DNA of 64,000 nt from Alentia gelatinosa (GCA_950022655.1 OX465581.1:33327300-33391299); one strand, 5' to 3'. Positions 33,411-45,612 are shown, counted from the first letter of the stretch. The notes: a model not told the origin generated them from the sequence alone. Made by a program: numbers and translations.

Positions 33411-36182
33411 CTGGCGGATAATAGCAGGACTAGCAATCGCTCTGTGCCCTATAGCGTCACCATATAGCCACCACACAGGCTAGAACAATTTATGAAAGCA
33501 AATTTACCTAAGAACACTCAATAACACATACCAGAATCACAGCGCGTATGCCTTTACCCTCCCTGACATTGACGCCTACTTGGCCCTCTCACTCTACATC
33601 TATTGCCCGGCTGGCTTGGATGCCTCATTGTCAGTGTCTTAGCACTGCCAATCAATCACCACACTGCGTATGACCGTATTTACGCAAGAGCCACGCTCCG
33701 AATCCAATATCCTAACACAACAGAGACACCTATATTAGATGCCCCAAATATGATATGCCGAGAGTCTTTATTTCTGGCACAATGAGTGCAGAAGAGACTC
33801 GGATCGCTGGTCTACAATGTCTGAATATCTTTTACGTCGTTAATCCACGTTTTACGAGGTGATCATTCATACTGAGAAGATCAGAGGCAGTCAGCTCTTC
33901 AAACTGAGCACAGCAGAGCTGGTTTACTGAGGTGCTTAGTGCACCGAGGAGTGCTAGACGGTCATCAGGCAGGCCTGCTTTGGGCAGACAGATAGGTGTC
34001 AGGGGTGTGAAGGCAATGTGGAAGAATACATGAACCAGGTGAGGTCTGTTCTGTGGTTCCTTTTTCTTTTAAAGATCTTAGTTGTTTTTCAATGCGGAGG
34101 TCGAGGGTAAACATGCCTCCTTTCGAGACAAATGAGAAATAACATTTCTAGCGGTTATAATCCCATGTACCTGAGTATTTAAAAACCCTGTTGTTTGTCA
34201 AATGCTGGTTTTCTGTCATGTAATTTGTACTCTGTCTAGCATTAATGAGTTCACGTTTCATTACAATAGGTCATCTAATTCCCGCTCATCACACAGCATG
34301 TATTGTATCTAACAGACAGACCATCCTCTTGTGTTTCATTAAATAAGGAGAGCGATTGAACTCAACTACAATGAAATCAAAGTATCAAGCAACAGATAAA
34401 AAGAATTTAAGAAAGACATCCAATAAAATGAGAAAAAAGGGACAAACAAGATTGCGGCAGAGATGGTCCCTTCGGCTTAGTCACGTCCGGGTGTCCAGCG
34501 CTGCGCCGATGATGGCACCACCGACTGCAGTTCTTAGAATCAACTAAATTCTTTTGTAATTCAATATGGCAGTTTTTATATCAATAATAGACACGGATAT
34601 TATTAATGTGTGTTTGTGACGCCATGTAGTGCTGGTATGGACAGGTTAGGAGTAGGTTGTAGCTGCGTATGGAAAGTTGTGGGGAGGGAGGGTGGGGGAG
34701 GTGGATTTGGTGGAGGGTGAAGTCAGGAGGGTGTGCAGGCCTGAATCCGGTCGTAAGCAGGCAGGCAATCTGGCCCACCTAATCAGTATGCACACCACTA
34801 ATGGAGTGAAGCAGCAGCTAAAAGGTGGCCGGGTAATGTCCGGTAACTAGTGGCCCATGTTCAACGTACCAGTACCACAGCCCCAGCTTCACGGAACAGC
34901 CCCGCAAACACTCCGTCACACATCAACCATTCTCCTAGCACCTACTTTGATCATTAGACCTACCAAAGCTCCCCTCCTCGACCACTTCGAATCGTGTAGC
35001 ATCGTGCATGTATTATGAATGAATGGCGTCAGAACCACGGGGCGCCGTATGGAAGATAAAATCACCGGCGTCAGTTTCAGATTTCAACATCCATATTGGA
35101 AGATTAGCTTGTTCAGTCTACACTCATCTCATGTATACTGACTGGACAAAATGATTTGATACCATTCCAACTGTTAAGAATCTTCCTGGAAAACCCCGTG
35201 GGTGGTGCCAGTGAATTCTGAGCATAGGAAGTTTTATTATCCTTACTAACGTCAGCGGACTGCATCATTCAAATGGTTCTCCTTAGTAGGCATTCCAGCA
35301 ACAGTGTATACTGTGAATAATGACATATTTTCCCGTTTGACTACAATCAATGCTCACTACTATGTATTGTAATCATGACAATATGTGAAGGATGCCAACC
35401 GGTCAGAAATTATTTCAGGCTAAAACGTAGCTAGTCAATAGTAGATACAATTGTGACATGGCCTTGTATTATACAGTGCCAGATTCTTAACACCAAAACT
35501 TTGCCACAAATAAAAGACTACGCTAGACAATATCTCCTTTTATTCCTGGACCTGTGTCTCTTTTGTCGCATCTCTACAACGAAAGCTTCTTATTTTCCGT
35601 GAATAAAATACAATGACATTCTTTTCAAGAATATCCACTGCCGCGTTCACATATAACCTCTTAGGAAGCTACTTATAAAACCAGCTACTGAGTCTCAACT
35701 CTATACGGCTATATGTTTGGGGATGACCGGCTGCAGGGAGAGGATCCTTCCTTCAGGCGTACTTTTCCTCTCACTGTCCCGAACAAAAATCTCCTTAGAG
35801 GTAGGCCGCATGGATGAATGGATGGCTGGATTCTAGTTATATAATGACTCCATTGATGCTATTTGTATAAGTTGGGTACCATTGACTTATAAGATCGAAG
35901 CATGGCTGAAGGTCCCCTGTGAAGGCAATTTATCTCTACCGGTAATTCTTAATGGGATGAGATGCAGTACAAACATCCCTGCAGATCAGGTAATGCTGAA
36001 AACTTGAGGATTCCAGTGAGAATGACAGACAGACAAATAGATAGATCAATCGCAAGATATATATATTCATAGATGGCTGGATCGTTGGCGCCCATACCTT
36101 TCGAAAGACTCTTATAATGTGTATACTTTGGTAAATAATTCAACCCTACTAAAGGACACGCTGCATGATAAACAGACTGGTT
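33411..36182. other. Unannotated non-coding stretch
   Basis: G-rich GGTGGGGGAGGTGG words at 34680-34725 and a GGATGAATGGATGG patch near 35812 are simple-sequence decay. No gene or repeat family recognised. Confidence 0.5.
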
Positions 36183-36486
36183 ATGCCCCAGTCACACTGG
36201 TGTAAAAACGGCGTTTTTCCGTATACGCACGTCTACGTTCTTCTACGCATTTTGAAATCTAATGATATGCCGCAAAACGCGGAGAGATTAGAGGAAAGTG
36301 GGAAGGCGCCGAAAAACGCCACAATACGGCCAGAAACGTAAATAAGCGTTGACGAACGTTGAGAAGCGTACTAAAACGTTAAAGCAAAGCAAACAGATAC
36401 GTTCCAAATCCGTAGCTAATACGTGGTTCCCACCAATTAAAATACGTTGAAGAAACGCCAAATATTACATAGTGTGACTGGGGCAT
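36183..36486. mobile_element. MITE with CCCCAGTCACACT terminal inverted repeats
   Basis: The left end ATGCCCCAGTCACACTGGTG and the right end (minus strand) ATGCCCCAGTCACACTATGT match over the first 16 bases without error. Similarity continues into a GGCGTTT block on each side. Length is 304 bp with no open frame. The interior holds many ACGTT/AACGTT words (for example GCGTTGACGAACGTTGAGAA near 36346). The outer AT may be a 2-bp target duplication. It is a non-autonomous DNA transposon, superfamily uncertain. Confidence 0.85.
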
Positions 36487-38782
36487 GATGGTCGACAGGC
36501 GGTAAGCGCGACACGGCTATACATAGATTCACACAACTATTAGCCCCCCATTTGAATATCACAGAATGTTTAGGTATCACAACACTTTTTTTTATCTTAG
36601 GCCGTATAACTCCGCCCACTCCCTTATCCTACCCAGTAGACAATTATCGATGGTTTTGTAGACAGGCGGCCATAAACAACGAGAGGCTAACGCGTAGTAA
36701 CATACGAGCATCAGCAAGTGCATTACGACGTCAACCATGAGTGTTTACAGAGATACACATCTACAAAACCATCACTTGTTGTATCTATTATTCATCTTCT
36801 AAAATAAAGTAAACTAAGGAATTGCCATACCAAAGGATGTATCAATAGGGACTCTCTTTTTGCTCGATAGCACAAAGGGACTATTTTCCCATATAAAATG
36901 GCTTTGAGGCTGTATGCCATGGATTTGAATCTGCATACCATGGTTATGGTACCGGACAGTTTTTTTTAATAATAGGTAGTGGTTTACTGAGTCCCCAGAC
37001 ATTCTAAATGGGCAATTTGCATACCATTGATAATAAAATCGTACACAGACCTGTAGTAGAAAGACCGACTTGCCAAGTACTATCACTTCAGTCTGTTACT
37101 TTTATCACCATACATAGACCTTATCTGACACCCAGTCATAGTAGTGCCATACAAAAACACACACAGAAAAAGATATTAACACATACGTCTATTTCCGAAA
37201 ATTACATATGATACGACTAACTGCATATAAGGGTCACGGTAGAAGAGCTTCAAATAACTGCACGTGTGGTTTAGGATGTGAACTTGGACCATGCACCTCA
37301 GCAGCGTATGGAATTGGATAACCTTTTAGGTCTCATGTTCAATGCCAAACCTACATTGGCAACCAGAGAAAATGCTTGCTTCGCACACGTAACCTCTGGT
37401 GGAGTATGATTCATGGCTGCCTTGATCCAACATGGTAACGGGGATCTGTAATTGTTTCAACGAGCAAAGGATGTCACTCGCCGGTCCAGCGGTCACAATT
37501 TGTTGATGTAAAATTACCAACATAAAACAAACAACGACATTCAGCATGGACATCAAAACAATCTGTTTAATAGCAGGTAAATATCTGTTTACACTCCAAA
37601 TGCAGTCCCGTCCCAACAGACTTTTTCATGTTCTTAATTCCCTTTGAGAGTACTTCAAAATAATGACCATGAAGCTAGACCTCATTATCAGTTAATTAAA
37701 CTAAGAATATCTTATAGTATTTGTGGTTTTATAAATCTACAGTCACCGACAGCTTACTTGGCTTCAAGGATGAGATCGCTGAGACCGTATGAAATCGGAT
37801 CCCACCAACATCTAAGTCGCAATAGAGTGGAGACAGACATGGGTCGTCTATACTAACCCTACTAGCGAATATGGCTTATATAGCTCAGGGTGTTTTAGTG
37901 AAAAATCACCTGGAAAAAGCAATTATGTAGAGATTCATAATAATTCAGAATACGTAATGTTCTTTTCAATTTGGGATTTCGGTCAATTCATTGAGCATAC
38001 ATATATAGGCCTATACATATATACTGCGATATGACATGAAATGCCAGGAATGACATGAAATGAAAAGGTATGCCGCGAGTCTTATCTATAGTGATTTACC
38101 TTTCCTAATACCAGTAATACCAACGTTATATCAGTAAGCTCTCCGGAATTCAGCTGCTATAAGTCCATGTCCATATAAATAATGTAATACTCATATGGCA
38201 GTACATCGGAAACTCCGTAGGTTTCATTGAATAAGTTCCTGAATCTTTTAGATGCATAATGGTTTCGTTTAAATTTCATGATATTCTCACATCTCGTTAG
38301 ACTGCCTCTGTGCAAGTGAAATCGGGGCTAATTGAGACATCACTATCCAAATGAGATGTCACTATCACCCCTCCACCCCCAAGTCAGAACCCCTATTTGT
38401 CTTCCACATTCCTCGATCTCAGCTCCACTCCTGACGGCTCTAACAAGCAATCACCACCCTAATCTTGGTCTTAATTGAATGTGCACCGAGGAACATGCTG
38501 CTGAAACAACAGGTTGTCATCGGCAGCGCACGGGTGCCTGCAACGCATAAACCAAGACCTGGGAGTCTCGTAATTGAGTTATAGCCTATCACGATGGAGG
38601 CATAGTGCCTTAGACAACCTAGTAATCTAGCTGCCATGCTGACTCGGATACCCGTGAGTCCTTGAGGTGCTCGGCGAGTCACCCAATAGGAAAAGACATC
38701 GTCAGTAGGGCCCTCAGGCCTTTAACAGGGAAGGACATTTATGTGACTTCAAGACATATACCACTGTCTTAAGTCCTAAACC
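36487..38782. other. Unannotated non-coding stretch
   Basis: ATGACATGAAAT appears twice near 38032-38060. AT-rich, with no gene or family recognised. Confidence 0.5.
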
Positions 38783-38822
38783 ATATATAGGGATCGGTGT
38801 TCCTTTACAAGTCCCTATATAT
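38783..38822. repeat. 11-bp stem hairpin beside (AT)n
   Basis: ATATATAGGGA (38783-38793) pairs with TCCCTATATAT (38812-38822) around an 18-base loop. The same TATATAGGGAC word also occurs near 2338, and a TATAGGGACCCTATA palindrome lies near 40186. Confidence 0.6.
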
Positions 38823-38841
38823 ACAGGTATATGTATATATG

Positions 38842-38845
<4 letters not shown>

Positions 38846-38912
<67 letters not shown>
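38846..38912. repeat. (AT)n microsatellite
   Basis: Pure TA dinucleotide run of about 67 bases, preceded by imperfect TATGTATATATG units. Confidence 0.95.
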
Positions 38913-38915
<3 letters not shown>

Positions 38916-39279
38916 GTAGTCTATGTGCTGCTCATTGCCTAACCACTTGTTAGAGGTATATCACGAGGCCCGATAGAGTTATAGATCATGAGGCTTGTGA
39001 CAGGTATAATTCATACAGGAGGACTCTATATAGCTTATGCCGTACAACAAAATGGTGATATTATTTTATTATCTATCGTATACGAAGTCCACAAAACCAT
39101 CAATTATTGTCTACCTGTATCACATGATTGGATTAATTCACATACGAGAGAGAGCCCCTACACAATGTCCGGTTACTGTATCACGCGTGGAGCAGGCTGT
39201 TCAGAAGGTAAACCTGTGGGATGGGTGTATCATATGATAGGTTGGTGAGATGTGTATATCATACAACCTATTTCTAGGG
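38913..39279. other. Unannotated stretch
   Basis: Two overlapping plus frames of under 90 codons, unrecognised. The words ATGAGGTAGT and CCTGT(A/G)..ATCATATGAT are not part of any array. Confidence 0.5.
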
Positions 39280-39492
39280 CACATAACTATTGTGCTATGG
39301 ATGCGGCCATCTTGCCCCCTGACGCAATCTGAAACACAAGGTGGCGTGACCAATCATCAATGGATTTTATCAGAAATATTTTAGGGGGGCTTGCCATGGA
39401 TATATTTCCGCCTTGGTTAAATATCATCTATAGATTATATCAATTGATAACAGTAGTTGCCCCCGGCTACAGTGGCGCTTTCTTACAATTTC
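39280..39492 (+). repeat. Dispersed repeat A, copy 2
   Basis: See copy 1 for shared blocks. This copy keeps ATGGATGCGGCCATCTTGCC and GGCTACAGTGGCGCTTTCTT near its ends. The middle differs by several small indels, including a GGGGGGC patch, so the copies are old. Flanks differ, as expected for dispersed insertions. Confidence 0.75.
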
Positions 39493-41029
39493 TTATAGCT
39501 CCTTGAATAGAACATTAACCTTGTTTTCTTGGGTAGTTTAGTATTGGAAAGGTTCTATTAGACTGAAGAACATTGACTATACTAAGTAAAATAACTATCG
39601 TACTTTCTTTCAACGAAAAAGGAAATGACCTGTGATTTACTGGAGAAGCTGAAACTGTAAAAATAATGTTATAAGTCAATGTGGTGTGTAGTTTAGTATA
39701 CACTTTATCTAATAGTTCTATGTGTAAGAGAGGTCGACATCAAAAGGGGGACTATTGAGAAACTCGTACTCTGCGCAATGAGCAGAATAGAGTGGCTTAA
39801 ATCACTCGGCCAGCTCATGAGTGGAGCGAGCCCCAATCCTACTACACACCATCCTACACAACACCCAGCAGGAGGTTTCTATCACTACTATACCTTACTA
39901 CACCTGTTGCGTAGCAACCCTGCTGAAGAAATGTTGGCTCTCACAGGTGCGATATGAAAAGTTTGGTGGCAAGTCGGTCTGGACAATCTCTGTTTGGACA
40001 TGGGAATCAATTAGAACGATGGATATTGCTGGAATGGCGCCTGGCAACCTGCACTATGCATTGCACCAAATTACAGATGTAGAATGGTCCTAATATGCAA
40101 TAAATAAATTCCAAGAACAGTTACGTTTGGGCGTTTCATTACATCTCCATTTCGGTGTAAACCTATACATAGTCATACATGTTATATAGGGACCCTATAT
40201 CCACTTTTCTGATACAGTGACGTCCACGTCAGGTAATGTTGGTCTATTGTCTGATTAATGGAATGCATTTGATTGGATACATTGATGGAGTGTTGCAGTC
40301 ATTGAGAACCAGTCAGCAGCCTCATTTTCAGTTACTTACGTGCGCGCTGGTAAAGTGGAGCTAATCACTGTGTGTACGAGTAAATATTTACGGCATCGTC
40401 TCCCAGTCGGACCAGTCTTAACAGCCAAATGCGTATCGAGTGCAGCCGGGTCAGTCTTCTTAGCCACGCCATTTATTTTGGCATTTTATCTACGGTTTGC
40501 TATCAGACCAACTCTGACGCCCCACCTCCCCATTCGGCTGCCTCAACCCCACGCAACACCCTCACCCGGCGAAGCACACCTGGCACGGGATACGCGCACA
40601 ACTCTACCGGTCGAGCTACTTCTAATGCTAAGGGTGAGGTGATACCAAAGGGCGAAGTGGAGTCGGGACCAAAGCTGGTATCGTGAGCAAGATGTGGCAG
40701 TGGGGATCATGAAGTGATATCAACAAGGCGTTTAGACTTTCGGTCTAGTACATGTGCGGCTCAAAAAAATGTCATGGTTAGGTTTTATCGAAAATAGAGC
40801 ATATATATATATGCATATATATAATAGTTACTGTTCTACATATATTATACGCTTTTACATCTATGCAGTGCGGATTCGATGCTATTTATCAGTCTTGGTA
40901 ATTTATTTCAGCAGAGCCTACCAAACTAAGGCGATCCACCAAGGCTGCTACCAGAGTTGATGGCGTCAGAGGAGAGGGTGTGCAAAGGCGTCAGGTGCCC
41001 ACACCTAGTTAACGAGCCACTCATCACAC
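39493..41029. other. Unannotated stretch with one X-box
   Basis: Contains the X-box at 39906-39918 (listed separately) and short TATATA patches at 40799-40822. Two plus frames at 40340-40686 overlap and are unrecognised. Confidence 0.5.
39906..39918. promoter_or_regulatory. RFX X-box, palindromic
   Basis: GTTGCGTAGCAAC consists of inverted GTTGC half-sites with a 3-base spacer, the form bound by RFX factors, which drive many cilium genes in animals. No exon follows. Confidence 0.4.
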
Positions 41030-41360
41030 GGCTCCCCAAGCCATGCGCCGTGCGCCTCCTGGGCATGCGCCGTGGGCACAGGCACGCCTGTGACGTCACA
41101 CGCTGATTAGGTCTTCCCACACCACGTGTCAACTACGCATGCTCAGTTGAAGGGTGGCCTGTGCGCATGTGCGAATTCGCAAATACGTCACACGGCTTGG
41201 CCAATCGAATGTAATTGGGCATGACTATGGCGTCCCCGCGAGAGGAACGCGGACAGGAGTAGAAATGTCAGGCGTTATTATCCATCGGCTTGGCAGGAGG
41301 GGGGAGGGTGTTGCTGACCCAGACCTGGCATTTCCTCATGTGGCGGGAAACTGGCTTTAC
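41030..41360. promoter_or_regulatory. Strong promoter-like region (NRF1, CRE, E-box, CCAAT, E2F)
   Basis: GCGCCGTGCGCC and GCATGCGCCGTGGGC (41041-41076) and TGCGCATGTGCG (41162-41173) are NRF1-like. TGACGTCA at 41091-41098 is a perfect CRE, and TACGTCAC near 41184 is a CRE variant. CACGTG is at 41123-41128, CCAAT at 41201-41205 and TGGCGGGAAA (E2F) at 41341-41350. The mix is typical of animal housekeeping or bidirectional promoters, but no exon is identified. Confidence 0.5.
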
Positions 41361-41699
41361 CGCGGGTTTGGACTTGAGTCTATTTTCCCAAACTTGACTG
41401 CTGTACTTACACTTCAACTAGATGTGAAATTTGTCGAACTATACCACCCATCCTTATCTGTTTTGTCCTACTAACTGGACAATGCCTACTGTGATGTCTC
41501 CGACAGGAGACAAGGGTTGGGTACACCTTGTGGTAACCCTGGTAGCACACTTACCATGGACCTGATCTTGATTGAGCAGCTGCCGCTGAACTGGCTCTCA
41601 CAGAGGCCGCCCGGCCACTCCACGTGGAGATGGCGCCTCTAGCGCAGACCTGGCAAACCCGTAGTAGGCAGATCTGAATAAGTAAACTATGTCCTCATC

Positions 41700-41760
41700 C
41701 ACAGAGTACGTTGCTATGGCAACCCTCATGCGTAATGTCCTCCAGTGAGGAAGGTGAGGG
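41700..41760 (+). promoter_or_regulatory. X-box followed by a possible first coding exon
   Basis: GTTGCTATGGCAAC (41710-41723) is a near-perfect RFX X-box. Twelve bases later an ATG (41735-41737) opens a frame reading MSSSEEG, and the sequence AAGGTGAGG at 41751-41759 fits a 5' splice donor with GT at 41754. A tiny first exon of an X-box-driven gene would look like this. Against it, the upstream context of the ATG is only fair, and no later exon is recognisable in the window. Confidence 0.25.
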
Positions 41761-41889
41761 AGACCGACGCCGTCGTGTCGGATTTAACCGCCATCTGGCA
41801 CTGTTGATGTTAGGCCATGGAGGAGGTACACAAACTGGACGCCATTATGTCCAGCTTCATTATGGTCGCACTGGAAACCTCTCAAACTT

Positions 41890-42710
41890 CGTGATCAGTC
41901 ACAACTCCGCTAGAAATGTGCAATCCATGTCAGCCATAGCTTTCCCTGACGACCACGCACTTCAACCCTGATCAATCATAACTCCACGATACCCTGATCA
42001 ACCATATTACTTACACAAAACCAACCCTACCCTAGTCAGTCAAAGTACCTTAGATAGACGACTCCAGCCATGATCAGTCAAATACTGGAGAACTGGACCT
42101 GTAACGAACTCTACCCGTTAGAAGAACTCGATCCGTAACCGACTCGAACCGTTTTAAGTCTTCCCAACTCAAGTATCGTATTGCAACTGTGGATAGATAC
42201 TATACTTTAGTAGTAAGTATGATATCTTGGCCTCACATTTAGTCTTCTCATGGGAAGAAAACAAACAGAAAACCCTACCCTTAACCTTATTCCTTAACTC
42301 TAACCCTATCCTAACCCTACCCCTAACCCTACCCCTAAACATGATTTCTCAAATCCGCTGGTTTATCTGTCTAAAGGCTCACTAGTCAGATCTTTCCTTC
42401 TATATGAAACTGTCTTTTCCATAAGTATCTTCAATCGAATTCTCCAAAACGAGTTCGTTTCGGGTCGAGTTCTCCAGTAACCAATCAGTCATAGTCCCTA
42501 CAGATGACTCTTGACCTGATTAGTCAAAGCCCCTAGATGGAAGACTTCTATCCTGATCAGCCAAATCCCCTATATAGATGACCCTTAACCTGATCAGCCA
42601 AAGCCCCTAGATAGATGACCCACCCCATTCATCAGGAATAGCCCCAATATAGGTGACGAGTCCTACCCCGATCAGTCTGGATCCTATGTAGATCACTCAC
42701 ACCCTGATTC
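41890..42710 (+). repeat. ~37-bp tandem array, interrupted
   Basis: Units of the type CCTGATCAGCCAAAGCCCCT followed by AGATAGATGACCCTTAA start at 42516, 42553 and 42590, an exact 37-bp period. More diverged units continue to about 42710. Related CCCTGATCA and ATGATCAGTCAAA units lie at 41890-42085. The two parts are separated by about 400 bases containing telomere-like sequence. Frames running into 41890-41971 are partly array translation. Confidence 0.85.
42271..42340 (+). repeat. Interstitial telomere-like CCCTAA repeat
   Basis: Variants of CCCTAACCCTAC run from 42271 to 42340, with imperfect CCTTAAC and CCTATCCTAACC units. The animal telomere motif read as CCCTAA is clear, but units are irregular (about 11-12 bases). 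So this is a degenerate internal array, not a chromosome end. Confidence 0.75.
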
Positions 42711-43553
42711 GGAATAACGACCGTGCTTAACCTACTTAGTCACCATCCCAGACCATTTAAGCCCAAGGAACACGGGTGCTTAGGGCATAACAAGACTTGT
42801 GAATGGAGTCCTTACTTCTCTGGAATGCCTGCGCAGCATATCTGTTCTCTGTTCTTTTCTCTAGTCCCGAGTCACTGACCAATCGGCAGGGACCGTGATC
42901 ATAGTTTCTCATCTTGACCTTTAGTGATCATGGATAGTTTATATGATTTCCATGAGTTTGGTGTAGATGTATTAGACGACCAGCCCAGACCTTTGCCGTC
43001 TATATCATACGTGACAAGATAAGGCATGTCCGGAACGGTTGTGACTTATCCTAAACGTGCCATACCCTAAACTTCCATTACCTTCTCTACTATATCAGGA
43101 TTTATAGTTGATTGCTACATTAGCAATTTCGGTCATGAGGCTTTGCCCGTCCCTCTCATACGTACCCATACCATATGTACGACCACTCCTACCATAGCCC
43201 ACATTACCTCATTCTACCGTATCATCCCAAAACAACCATAACCCGCTGTAGATGGCGTCATAAATCCCATCGTATATATCCTACATCCAGAGAAGTAAAA
43301 GGCCGCAGACACTGACATGTCAATCTCTGCCTAAGTATTGGTTGTATGCAATATGTTTCATGTACAGTCACGAGCAGCCATCAAAGGGCAAACCGCCAAG
43401 GCATCTCACTAAAGGGTTTTATGATTAGAAGGTATGAGGTGTTCAGAAAAGCGATACCACTTAGTACCTTGTTTGAGCTAACGTTCTAAGTTCTTTCTAG
43501 GAAAAGGGTCATTCGGTCCAGAGCATTGGCCCAGAGACAAGGAGCAATGCGGC
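42711..43553. other. Unannotated stretch
   Basis: A C- and A-rich patch with recurring ACCATA/CCATA words lies at 43145-43260. ATTGCTA..TAGCAAT, a 7-bp inverted repeat with 3-base spacer, is at 43111-43127. No gene. Confidence 0.45.
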
Positions 43554-43919
43554 ATTTATTACCCACCCAATACAGAGTCTCCATACTAAGCCTATGGAGC
43601 CTACAGTTCGCTACCGAGTAGAATACGGAAAGTCGTATTCTCCTAGGAGAATGCGGTATTTTCGGCCACCTGACGGGCATTATAAGGACTATTGTATATA
43701 AATAATGCACGGCGCTTGCGTTGAATTTCTAATCATGTACAAGATGTTTTCCTAATAACTAGTCGAAAGTTGAGTGATAAATATAACATTAGCATGGTTT
43801 CGATCTATGTGGCCGTATTCTCCTTGTAGTTGGCACTACGCAATACTCCTTGCTATCACTGGGAATATTACTACGCGTCAACTACGCAGAGAACACGACG
43901 ACGCAGATCCAGATCATGG
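43554..43919 (+). mobile_element. Foldback repeat C, copy 1
   Basis: Matches the reverse complement of 52508-52851 over nearly its full length. Shared landmarks in order: GAGTCTCCAT(A/G)CTAAGCCT, GAGTAGAATACGGA, GCCACCTGACGGGCATTATA, AATGCA(C/T)GGCGCTT, and TTTCGATCT(A/G)TGTGGCCGT. An internal palindrome CGTATTCTCCTAGGAGAATG lies at about 43635-43654. The last 127 bases (43793-43919) are an eroded large hairpin whose arms start CATGGTTTCGATC and end GATCATGG. No coding frame. It is probably a non-autonomous element. Confidence 0.75.
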
Positions 43920-43969
43920 TGTGTATATATCCCGAGTTATCGGTTATTGGTAAAAGGCGAGGCGAGCGA

Positions 43970-44340
43970 GGTGGTGGGCGGCAAAGCAGGAGGGTGGGTG
44001 GAGACTTGTGTTTGCAGGAGTTGAGTAGACAGGACATGCAGGGTGGTCAGCAGGGCGATAGGCAGGAGGGCGAGAATGGTGGAAGACACTAGTTTATTTC
44101 TAGGCAGAGCATCTGGAATGGATCATAGTTTCGTGCATGGCGGGCATGGTTGTGCGCAGGGAGATTCTCAGGGGTGGAAAGCAGGAGAATTGGCAGGGCA
44201 AGGAAATGGGAAGGGATCTTGCCGTATGATGGGCAGGGTGGTCAGGCAGGGCAGGAGAGGCGGGCACGACAAGGGGTGCAAGGTAGCAGGTTGAGTACTG
44301 TACAGGCAGGGAAGGGTAGAGAAACGGGCAGGGCGGTAGC
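43970..44340 (+). repeat. G-rich degenerate minisatellite, GGCAGGGCAGGA theme
   Basis: Repeated GGGCAGGG, GGCAGGGCAAGG and GGTCAGGCAGGGCAGGAG words fill the tract with no strict period. Overlapping plus frames across 43850-44656 are produced by this G-rich composition. Confidence 0.75.
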
Positions 44341-45612
44341 CCAGTGTAACCTGATCCCGCCAACGGTACAGACGACGGTCGATAGAGGGCGACCAATACC
44401 CGTTGATGGAAGCCTCATTGCCTGGTCGATATCATCAGATATTAATACTCAAGGCTCGGACAGAGAGCACCCGCCGTACCAATGCCAAGGGCCATGGTGT
44501 AGGACGGCAGCTCGGCGTGTGGGGGCTGAGGGCCATACGGCTAACGGCACGGCCGGACACGAGTACGTCCAACGACCCTGGGAGAGAGCCCATGCGGGCG
44601 GCCCTACGAGATCTCGTCGTATTGCCGAGAAGCCAACAAATTCAATTCCCATGTAAGGCGGTTCAGGAAGGATGCCGGAAAGAAAGCCCCGGTAGTTCCA
44701 TTATTCGCAACGTCAAAATTTTTTTTTTCTTTCGTAGAAACGTTCCCAGGAGCAATGTCGTAAGACTCAATATCTTTGTAGAATTTCCGAAGGGTAAATA
44801 TTAACTATTTGATTCAATGCCAAAAGCAGGAAATAATCCCAGGTAAAGAGTGAGTATTCACAATCGACAGAAATGAATAGGTATGGCGCAAATATATACC
44901 ATAAATTAAGACCATAATTTGGCTACTTTGATTACATAGAACGAGGTATTGATGTAAGAATCTGATCAAACATGTATATATGCCATCGAATATCAATTAA
45001 GCAAAGACATGCTACATTAAAACTGGTAATTTTGTGTTATTGAAGATATCGAGGTCATCTTTTTATTATTGAAGAGAAAGATTAACGACTACAGATACTC
45101 GCTATGCAGTAGGCGATATTCCATATTGAATTCACATATAAATACACAGATGTAGACAAAAACAATTGCGCAAAAACGCAGAAAGCACAGAACAAATACA
45201 TAACACACACCGGATATATGCAATACACACAAATTACTGATTATATCATCTCATGGTGACATCCATATTATCATATCATCACCGTAAACGTATCCAACTT
45301 TTTTAGTTGCTGTAAACAAGCAGGGAATTTACTCTAGTACTTATTTCCTAAATCACATTAGCATGTGTCCGATTTGGGGATAATGCCTGGTAGACACCAA
45401 AGACACTAAACCTTTTGAAACGCGGTTCCCCTTTAAGTGATTGCCATTTACAGTCCCAGGTAGATAATCCCCAGATACCCTAGAAGTCTAGGCAGTGGGC
45501 ACGGAAATTGCTTTGATGGTAATAAGGGTATGCAACTTTGACATGTAAACGTGCAGCACAACATTCTTGACATTTTCAGAGGCTGAGCCAATGTGAACAG
45601 TAAACAGTAACG
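44341..45612. other. Unannotated stretch
   Basis: GC-richer to about 44690, then abruptly AT-rich. The plus frames ending at 44656 and 44804 are continuations of minisatellite-derived frames and show no domain. A T-run lies at 44719-44728. Confidence 0.45.

Noticed and set aside
38911..38932. let-7-like TGAGGTAGT after the AT tract
   Set aside because: The match stops after nine bases and no complementary arm forms a precursor hairpin.
42271..42340. True chromosome end
   Set aside because: Units are irregular and unique sequence continues on both sides.
44150..44656. 168-codon plus frame, the longest in the window
   Set aside because: It runs through a G-rich degenerate minisatellite with overlapping open frames, so its length is a composition effect.
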